Made by a program: the position numbers and the translations under genes
NCBI RefSeq assembly: GCF_004349065.1
Contig: NZ_SMKZ01000063.1
Span: forward strand, 1-37,698
From: Jiangella asiatica
GTDB taxonomy: Bacteria > Actinomycetota > Actinomycetes > Jiangellales > Jiangellaceae
Reading direction: 5' to 3'
DNA: 37,698 nt
Notes under the pieces: model-generated
The model's input: the letters and a program-made list of their open reading frames with translations, nothing else
The model's database searches: none
What the model was told of the DNA's origin: nothing
Part shown: in pieces, positions 31,917 to 37,698 of the stretch
How the letters are laid out: the number at the start of each line of letters is the position of its first letter
How positions within the stretch are numbered: position 1 is the stretch's first letter

Positions 31917-33557
31917 ATGACCACGGAGACGATCGTGCGACGGTCCGCGCCGGGCCGGCACGCCGCTCCCGGGCGGCGCACGGCGGTGACGCGCCGTCGT
32001 TACGATGCGCGACGCCGCGCGAAGCCGAGGTCCAGCCTGCGGTCGGCCGCGGTGTGGTCGTACTCGCTGACGATCGGCAAGATGGCCATCACCACCGGGC
32101 TGTCGCTGACGCTTGCTGCCATGCTCGGGCCACGGGCGTTCGGTGTGATCGCGATGGCGCTCGTGTTCACGAATTTCATCGAGATGATCCAGCAGCAAGG
32201 GCTGATGCCGGCCATCATCTCCCGCAAGACGCTGCCGTCGTTGCACGCAGACACCGCGTTCTGGCTGGTCCTCGGCGCCGGAACGATCGGCACGGTCCTC
32301 GGTGTGGCCGCCGCACCGTGGTGGGCCGGCGTCAATGACCTTCCCGAGCTGACACCGGTGATCCAAGTACTGGCGTTGAGCATCCCGCTGAGCTCGTCGG
32401 TGGTCGTGCAGGAAGCGATGCTGCGTCGTGAGCTCGAGTTCCGGAAGCTCGCACTCCGCAGTTGGTCGTCCGTCTTTGCCGGTGGCGCAGCCGGCATCGT
32501 CGCCGCCGTGCTCGGCTGGGGCGTCTGGGCGCTGGTCACGCAGCAACTCGTCACCACGCTGACGACTGTGCTCGTGCTCTGGCGGGTGTCGCCCTGGCGA
32601 CCGCGGCCACGGTTCAGTTCCACAGCGGCGCGGAACCTCTGGAGCTACTCTGTCCGCTCTTCTGTTTCCAGCCTGGGCCTGTTCCTGGGCGGCCGGCTCG
32701 ATGTCATTCTGGCCGGCGCGCTCTTCGGTCCAGTGCTCGTCGGCCTCTACCGGATGGGACAGCGCCTGGCGACCATGGTCGTCGACGTCACAGCTCGGTC
32801 GATGCAGGCGGTCTCGCTGCCCGGACTCGCCTCGCTCCAGGACGACCAGCCTGCCTTCAACGCACGGCTGCTGCGGATGCAGCGGCTCACCGTCGCGCTG
32901 GCGCTCCCGGTCCTGGGCATCGTCGCCGGGCTCGCGCCGGTCGTGGAGGATCTGCTCGGTCCGGAGTGGGCCGGGACCACCGACGCTATCCGCATCCTCG
33001 CGGTGAGCCAAGGCCTCTCGGCGCTGACGCTTCTGCTCGGTCCCGCGCTCCAAGCCCGGGGCAGGCCGGGGACGCTCGCAGTGATCCTCTGGGTGTGGAG
33101 CGGCCTCACGGCGGCCGCACTTCTGGGAGCCGCAGCGCTCGACATCGCCGGTGTTGATCGTCTCGTGGTGCTGTGCTGGGCCATCGTCGCGGCCTCCGCA
33201 GTGGGCGGCGTCACACTTCTCGTGACCGCCGCGCGGACGTTCGGCATCCGAATTGTGAAGATCTTGAGTAGCGTCCTGCCGGCCGTCCTGGCCGGGCTCG
33301 CCGCCGCCGGAGTCGCCGCCGCCATCACCTCGTCGCTAGCTACGTCGCCACTGGTCGCCATGGTGCTCGGCGGGTTGTTAGCCACAATGGTCTCGGTCGC
33401 CGTAGTCACAGCTCTCGACCCGGTGGTACGGACCATTCTGCGGCCTTTGCTGCAGGTCACAGGCTTGCAACAGATCGGAGGTCGTGTTTCATTGGGCCGC
33501 GTCACAAAACGGTCACGGGTGTCACAGCCCGGTCCGACGTCTATCAGCAGGGACTGA
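31917..33557 (+). CDS. Wzx/WzxC-type lipid-linked saccharide flippase
   Basis: A 546-residue membrane protein of the MOP superfamily. A basic 45-residue N-terminus is followed by about 12 to 14 helices. LTLAAMLGPRAFGVIAMALVF and FIEMIQQQGLMPAIISRK are typical of the polysaccharide biosynthesis (WzxC/RfbX) group, and AGALFGPVLVGLYRMGQRLATMVVDV of its second half. It would move a lipid-linked product, made by the upstream transferases, across the membrane. No polymerase gene accompanies it. A TTA leucine codon at 33378-33380 is notable in such GC-rich DNA. The ATG lies 30 bases after the previous stop. Confidence 0.9.
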   Translation: MTTETIVRRSAPGRHAAPGRRTAVTRRRYDARRRAKPRSSLRSAAVWSYSLTIGKMAITTGLSLTLAAMLGPRAFGVIAMALVFTNFIEMIQQQGLMPAIISRKTLPSLHADTAFWLVLGAGTIGTVLGVAAAPWWAGVNDLPELTPVIQVLALSIPLSSSVVVQEAMLRRELEFRKLALRSWSSVFAGGAAGIVAAVLGWGVWALVTQQLVTTLTTVLVLWRVSPWRPRPRFSSTAARNLWSYSVRSSVSSLGLFLGGRLDVILAGALFGPVLVGLYRMGQRLATMVVDVTARSMQAVSLPGLASLQDDQPAFNARLLRMQRLTVALALPVLGIVAGLAPVVEDLLGPEWAGTTDAIRILAVSQGLSALTLLLGPALQARGRPGTLAVILWVWSGLTAAALLGAAALDIAGVDRLVVLCWAIVAASAVGGVTLLVTAARTFGIRIVKILSSVLPAVLAGLAAAGVAAAITSSLATSPLVAMVLGGLLATMVSVAVVTALDPVVRTILRPLLQVTGLQQIGGRVSLGRVTKRSRVSQPGPTSISRD

Positions 33558-33561
33558 TTCA

Positions 33562-34746
33562 ATGCCGAAGTACGGTGGCTCCCCCGCGCGACGCAAGGCG
33601 TCGCGCCGCCGCACCATCGTCCTCAGCACGCTCGTCGCCTCCGCCCTCGTCGGTGGCGGCGCGTTGGCGTCGAACGGGCTGCAGTCAGGCGGCCAATCCG
33701 AGCCGCAAGCGATCGCCGACGACACACTCTCCGTCGCCCGGGAGCTGGGCACCCCTGGCCCCAAGCCGAAGAAGGACACTCCCCACAAGTACGGCTGGCA
33801 CAAGGTTCAGCGTCCGAAGCCATCCCCCACGCCGACGGCCACACCGACGCCTACCACGGAACCGACCCAGGAGCCCAGCCGGGAGCCCGAACCGACCGCG
33901 ACTGCTGAGCCGGCGACCGAGCAGCCGACCGCTCCCGAGGAGCAGGGCCCATTCCCCACGATGGAGACCACCGGCCCGCGAACCTCGGACCTTAGCCCGA
34001 GCGAGGGCATCACGACCTCGGAGACCGGCCAGGTCATCGAAGGCCTCGACGTCGACGGCCCTATCAAGATCATCCATGACGACGCCACTGTACGGGACGT
34101 ACGCATCACGCATACAGGTAGCGGAGGCGGCCAGTACGCCCTTCACATCGCCGAGAAGTCCAATGGCGAGTGCCCGCAAAACGTCGTCATCCAGCACATC
34201 GAGATCGTCGGCGACAAGTCCGAGCTCGCTGACGACGCCATTGCGCTATACGGGGCTTGCCCGTTCACGTTGCAGGAATCGCGCATCTACGACGTCGGCT
34301 CCGCGGTCCGGATCACCGACGGATCACACATCGAAGGCAACTTTTTGCGCGGCAACTTCTACAACCCAGATTCCGGCACGCACCGGTCCGCCCTGGGACT
34401 GAACGGCGGCGCCGACCACGTGATAACCGGCAACACCATCGACTGCGAAGGACCGGGCTGTTCCGGCGCGTTTGTGATGTACGGCGACTTCGCCCAGGTC
34501 CGGAACGTCCTTGTCGAGCACAACCTGCTCAACACCACCGGTTCCTACTGCACCTACGCTGGTTCGCTCGACGCGAAGGAGCACCCGGTGGCCGAAGACG
34601 TCCGCTACATCGACAACCACTTCGGCCAAAAGTACTTCGACACATGCGGACGGTACGGCCCTGTCTCGGGTCGAGACAGCAATGGCGGGCCCGGTTTCGT
34701 TTGGGAGGGCAACGTGTGGGCTGACACTGGAAAACTGATCGAGTGA
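33562..34746 (+). CDS. Secreted right-handed beta-helix protein
   Basis: A 394-residue protein. A basic start and membrane stretch (RRRTIVLSTLVASALVGGGALA, about 14-36) act as signal or anchor, then a Pro/Thr/Glu-rich spacer to about residue 140. The remainder is a right-handed beta-helix: repeats such as VVIQHIEIVGDKSELADDAIALYG, ESRIYDVGSAVRITDGSHIEGNFLRGN and ADHVITGNTIDCEG. Cysteines (CPQN, CPFT, CEGPGC, CTYAG, DTCG) could form disulfides. The fold fits a polysaccharide lyase, epimerase or binding protein, but I see no clear catalytic set. It starts four bases after the flippase stop. Confidence 0.8.
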   Translation: MPKYGGSPARRKASRRRTIVLSTLVASALVGGGALASNGLQSGGQSEPQAIADDTLSVARELGTPGPKPKKDTPHKYGWHKVQRPKPSPTPTATPTPTTEPTQEPSREPEPTATAEPATEQPTAPEEQGPFPTMETTGPRTSDLSPSEGITTSETGQVIEGLDVDGPIKIIHDDATVRDVRITHTGSGGGQYALHIAEKSNGECPQNVVIQHIEIVGDKSELADDAIALYGACPFTLQESRIYDVGSAVRITDGSHIEGNFLRGNFYNPDSGTHRSALGLNGGADHVITGNTIDCEGPGCSGAFVMYGDFAQVRNVLVEHNLLNTTGSYCTYAGSLDAKEHPVAEDVRYIDNHFGQKYFDTCGRYGPVSGRDSNGGPGFVWEGNVWADTGKLIE

Positions 34747-34839
34747 GAACACACGAGAGTGAACGACTCGGCCGGCCGGCCCCGCGGTGGTCATTCATCG
34801 CGGCCTGCCGGCCGCGTCCTGCGCAGCCGGAGCAATGAG

Positions 34840-36723
34840 ATGTCCCGCGAGGTGCTGCTCATCGCGGGAGGCGATGACACGGCATCGAAAAACCGTCGCG
34901 CTGGCCTAGTAGCGCAGGCGGCCATCAGCCTCCCCGGCGCAGTCAAGCACGACGTCGTCGAGACGTCGTATGCGACGCTGGCTCTGGTCGAGACGGAAAT
35001 CGCCGGCGGGACGCTGGCATCGGTCGAGCGCGACGGTGACACCGTGCGCGTCGCGCTCGCCATCACAGCGACTGGACTCGAGGCTGCCACCCAAGATCCC
35101 ACCAAGGCACGCGGTACCGCCGCTGAGAGCGGACACGTCGCCGTGCGCCTTGCACAGGACGGCAATGTCGTCGTCTCAACCGATGGCATGGCTACCGTGC
35201 CCGCGTACTGGTCGGAGCGCGACGGTCAGCTAATCCTCTCCACGCACCTGGCCAGCCTGGTGAGCCTCGGCCTGCCGGGCTTGGTGGACGAACGAGCGCT
35301 CTTCGAGTACCTGACAATGCTCCATCCGCTAAAGGAGCGAACGACGCTTCGGGGAGCGCGCCTACTTAGGCCAGGCGAAGTTATCGAATGGCAGCCCGAC
35401 CGGGCCGCCGGCCGATCGGCGGCGCCCGTCTTCGTACCGGGTGACGCGTCTATGAGCGATCACGAGGCGATCACCGCTTGCCGGCAGGTCTGGGCGGAAG
35501 TACTCGAGGATCTCTTCGCACGCAATCGGTCCCAACGCATGGCGGTCGGGCTGAGCGGCGGCTTGGATAGTCGAGCGATCGTAGCTGGCGCTGCGCTGCT
35601 CGGCCGCCAGCCACGCGTGTTCTCGTACGGCACCAGTAACAACGTGGACACACGCATCGCGGGCGACATTGCTGATCACCTTGGCATGCCGTTCATCCGC
35701 CTGCCGGTCACCGACGACCACCTCATGCCTCGGCCCGACGTTATCGCCGACCGCCTCGATGGCGCACACAGCCCGGCCGAGATGTACGAATCGTGGTTCG
35801 CTGAGACCCTGCGTTCGTTCGCCGACGTTCTCGTCAACGGCGCCGGCGGCGGTCAACTCTGGGGCGATGAGAAATCACTGGGGCTTACCGACCACCGATC
35901 AATCGCTGCAAAGGTCTGGCATCGCTACCACGATGCAGCATTGGCTGTTAGGCCCTACCTCTCACTTGAATCGAGGGGTGATTTGGAGGCTGAAGTACGC
36001 GCCGGCATTGACGAGTCGCTAGAGGAATGGGATCTCGCCCAACGGACTGACATGACGGTCTTCTGGCGGATCGCCAACCGCCAGGTGCGGTGGGGCAACA
36101 TGCTCGTCAACGCCGCCCGCCGCTCGGGACTGCGTCTTGAGAGTCCGTTCCTGGATTCGCGCTTCATCGAGTTCGCCTCCAGGCTGAGCGCTGAACAACG
36201 ACTCAATGGACGTCTCCACCTCCAGGTCCATCGTGACCTCTTCACGGCGACAGCCGACTTTCCCCGAAGCGACGACGGGAACAGCCCACGCCATCTCAAT
36301 CACGTTTACTGGTCTGGCGAGAGTTCATATCGGCAACAACTGGCTCGTCTGACGACTCGACACCCTCTGTCAGGCGGCCGAAGGGCTCTTCGTAGAGCCG
36401 TTCAAGTCGGAACTCACACCATCGGGCGGCACACGCCTCTCCAAAGTCCGGCCAGGTGGTGGGACGAACGAACGGCGGTCTTCCCGATCCAACTCTGGAG
36501 CACGACACGATCGGTTTTCAGCGAACGCATGGCCACCCTTGTCGAGTCGACAGTGACGCCGCACCCCGTGTTCTCCCAAGACGCTCTCGACCAAGCTGCC
36601 GGCGATCTTCGCAGCGGCCGATTCTCTGGTTCTGTCACTGCCCTCGCTCGCGCGGCCACAGCAGCTCGCTGGATCGCCGACTATGAAGCGCGAGCGCGTG
36701 CGGCGGCGGCTTTCGGCCGCTGA
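34840..36723 (+). CDS. Asparagine-synthetase homologue without the glutaminase cysteine
   Basis: A 627-residue protein. The C-terminal half is a good asparagine-synthetase ATP-pyrophosphatase domain: P-loop LSGGLDSRAI (about 237-246), FSYGTSNNVDTRIAGDIADHLG, and VNGAGGGQLWGDEK. The N-terminal half is the Ntn-type domain in worn form: DGMATVPAYWSERDGQLILSTHLASLVSLG. The catalytic Cys2 is missing (M-S-R-E), so it cannot take ammonia from glutamine itself. Relatives without Cys2 include lasso-peptide cyclases and beta-lactam synthetases, which form amide bonds intramolecularly; others serve in surface-sugar clusters. The ATG at 34840 follows GGAG by seven bases. GC is lower than in the neighbours on the left. 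The end overlaps the convergent methyltransferase gene. Confidence 0.8.
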   Translation: MSREVLLIAGGDDTASKNRRAGLVAQAAISLPGAVKHDVVETSYATLALVETEIAGGTLASVERDGDTVRVALAITATGLEAATQDPTKARGTAAESGHVAVRLAQDGNVVVSTDGMATVPAYWSERDGQLILSTHLASLVSLGLPGLVDERALFEYLTMLHPLKERTTLRGARLLRPGEVIEWQPDRAAGRSAAPVFVPGDASMSDHEAITACRQVWAEVLEDLFARNRSQRMAVGLSGGLDSRAIVAGAALLGRQPRVFSYGTSNNVDTRIAGDIADHLGMPFIRLPVTDDHLMPRPDVIADRLDGAHSPAEMYESWFAETLRSFADVLVNGAGGGQLWGDEKSLGLTDHRSIAAKVWHRYHDAALAVRPYLSLESRGDLEAEVRAGIDESLEEWDLAQRTDMTVFWRIANRQVRWGNMLVNAARRSGLRLESPFLDSRFIEFASRLSAEQRLNGRLHLQVHRDLFTATADFPRSDDGNSPRHLNHVYWSGESSYRQQLARLTTRHPLSGGRRALRRAVQVGTHTIGRHTPLQSPARWWDERTAVFPIQLWSTTRSVFSERMATLVESTVTPHPVFSQDALDQAAGDLRSGRFSGSVTALARAATAARWIADYEARARAAAAFGR

Positions 36724-37352
36724 TCGAACGAGGGCGATGCGACAAAGAGCGTCATGGCTGGAATCAAACCGCTTGCCCGTCGCACAATCAACGCCGGCCC
36801 GCCGAGCCGGCGCAGACTTGCGGCTGTGAAAAGGCAGAATCGTGACAATGGGAACTGCCGCCCAAGTGCCGCGAAGGCCCGCACACGCGCTTTCTCGGGT
36901 AGCCAGTGCAGAATCGGAACACCAGTGTGGAGCTCGATGGGGAATCGACGGTTCGGTGTCGTATGAGCCCAACCACGCCGCGCAACCCGCTGACTCTCCA
37001 TCAGCAAGCGTCGAGCGCCATCGTAGCCCCCTAGGTGCTCGATGACCGCGTTCGACACCACGTAGTCGAACGATGCATCGTGGAACGGCAGGTGCCGACC
37101 ATCACCGCGGATGGTGGGCATCCCGAAGATCAGCTCTGCGGCCGGCTCGTATATGAGTGCGACGACCCGTGCATGCCGTGCCAGACCACGTTCGACAAAT
37201 GATTCTGTACCCACGCCGGCCGCATCGCTCGCGCCCACCAGTAGCACAGTCGAGTCCGGCGGAATCCAGGAACGCAAGGTCTCGAGCTTTCGTTGACGTG
37301 ACGACTCACTGAGACGGCGCGCCGGTCCACGGAGTATGCGCAAGATCGCCAT
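36681..37352 (-). CDS. SAM-dependent methyltransferase
   Basis: A 223-residue class I methyltransferase. Motif I is degenerate but present (STVLLVGASDAAGVG), followed by the acidic end of strand 2 (ALIYEP), then LPFHDASFDYVVSNAVIEHLGG, which is the Methyltransf_11 pattern. GWAHTTPNRRFPIELHTGVPILHWLP is common in methyltransferases of polysaccharide clusters. It probably methylates the glycan or a lipid-linked intermediate. GGGGGG lies six bases before the ATG on the minus strand. It is convergent with the Asn-synthetase gene, sharing 43 bases, and closes the cluster. Confidence 0.8.
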   Translation of the reverse strand: MAILRILRGPARRLSESSRQRKLETLRSWIPPDSTVLLVGASDAAGVGTESFVERGLARHARVVALIYEPAAELIFGMPTIRGDGRHLPFHDASFDYVVSNAVIEHLGGYDGARRLLMESQRVARRGWAHTTPNRRFPIELHTGVPILHWLPEKARVRAFAALGRQFPLSRFCLFTAASLRRLGGPALIVRRASGLIPAMTLFVASPSFDQRPKAAAARARAS

Positions 37353-37448
37353 GGCGTCCCCCCAAGGTCGTCTCGCAGACTACTGCCGGATAAGGCGACG
37401 GGATAGGGCACGCACGCGAGATCGTGCACAGGCGATCCCTGTCGACAA

Positions 37449-37470
37449 GTGCCGGGCCTCACCGGCGCAC
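37449..37470 (-). terminator. Hairpin after the HNH gene
   Basis: GTGCCGG (37449-37455) pairs with CCGGCGCAC (37462-37470) with a two-base bulge, 17 bases beyond the stop of the minus-strand HNH gene. The 135 bases between that stop and the methyltransferase start hold no other gene that I see. Confidence 0.4.
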
Positions 37471-37487
37471 ACTGCTCGTGATCCCGC

Positions 37488-37698
37488 TCAGAACGGCGGC
37501 GGGTCGGGATCGTCGGCTGGTGCGGGCTTCGGCGCCATCGGGTCGGCCGTGGGTCCGATGGGTTCTGGGTTGACGCGGTAGGTGCGGCCGGCTGGGCTGG
37601 TCCAGACGAGCACGCCTGGTTCGGGGCTGTCCAGGCGCCAGCCGTGCAGGGTTTTGTCGAGGTGGAAGCGGCGGGCGAGGGGCTGGAGGTTGTGCTCG
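37488..37698 (-). CDS. C-terminal end of a DUF222/HNH endonuclease-type protein
   Basis: The last 69 residues of a gene entering from the right. HNLQPLARRFHLDKTLHGWRLDSPEPGVLVWTSPAGRTYRVNPEP is the standard end of actinomycete DUF222-HNH proteins (13E12 repeat family), where the HNH histidines and the hydrophobic W-x-(3-5)-P-G-x-x-x-W-T-S-P-x-G-R-x-Y stretch stand just before a Pro/Asp-rich tail. The nuclease domain itself lies mostly outside the window. Such genes occur in many copies in actinomycetes and behave like dispersed repeats. The frame has no start in the window. Confidence 0.8.
   Translation of the reverse strand, partial: EHNLQPLARRFHLDKTLHGWRLDSPEPGVLVWTSPAGRTYRVNPEPIGPTADPMAPKPAPADDPDPPPF

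Noticed and set aside
21700..37352. Complete lasso-peptide cluster
   Set aside because: An RRE protein, kinase-like protein and Cys-less Asn synthetase are present, but no B2 transglutaminase-like peptidase and no convincing precursor peptide could be found, so I do not call it a lasso cluster.

Overview
The window is very GC-rich (roughly 70% or more over most of its length), uses GTG and TTG starts freely, and carries actinomycete gene types: menaquinone-era enolase relatives, DrrAB-type exporters, MMPL transport, Tat and LPXTG export, and a DUF222/HNH fragment. It is chromosomal DNA from a high-GC actinomycete. A Jiangella/Kribbella-like lineage would fit, but the sequence alone does not settle the genus. 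No rRNA, tRNA, CRISPR array or transposase was found.

Left part (1-9.1 kb): three minus-strand genes (N-succinylamino-acid racemase-like enolase, SIS-domain protein, GNAT transferase) face a divergent M20 deacylase. Together they match the known N-succinyl route that converts D-amino acids to L-amino acids. The divergent promoter region holds two identical-pattern operators (ATACG-N3-CGTAT), one over each -10 box. A 100-bp inverted-repeat element, an MMPL transporter, a frameshifted orphan FitA-type antitoxin with three phased GCATGCA boxes, and the kbl-tdh threonine degradation operon follow.

Middle part (9.3-21.5 kb): a dehydrogenase-like SDR; a PPOX-fold protein divergent from a TetR with three 21-bp operators between them; an APS kinase with an unusual N-terminal half; a sigma-like/HTH protein; glutathione-independent formaldehyde dehydrogenase (fdhA), followed by a strongly structured RNA leader in front of a 65-residue Cys/His protein; a TetR-DrrAB exporter unit; and three exported proteins (M14 carboxypeptidase with an inserted module, lysyl-oxidase-like lipoprotein, small secreted protein) ending near a strong hairpin terminator.

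Right part (21.7-37.35 kb): a surface-polymer or modified-peptide cluster. It has a low-molecular-weight tyrosine phosphatase, a tightly overlapping minus-strand operon PqqD-like / HprK-like kinase / GT2, a divergent Tat-exported Pro-rich protein with an LPDTG sortase signal, then a long plus-strand operon: GT4, two paralogous C-methyltransferase-type enzymes, GT2, a large secreted lectin-like protein, a Wzx-type flippase, a secreted beta-helix protein, and an asparagine-synthetase homologue without the glutaminase cysteine. A convergent methyltransferase closes it. No polymerase (Wzy), initiating sugar transferase or NDP-sugar synthesis gene is present, which makes the cluster unusual. GC drops visibly towards its right end. 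The window ends inside a DUF222/HNH protein.

The most interesting leads are the PqqD/kinase/Tat-LPXTG/Asn-synthetase cluster and the structured RNA before the 65-residue protein.
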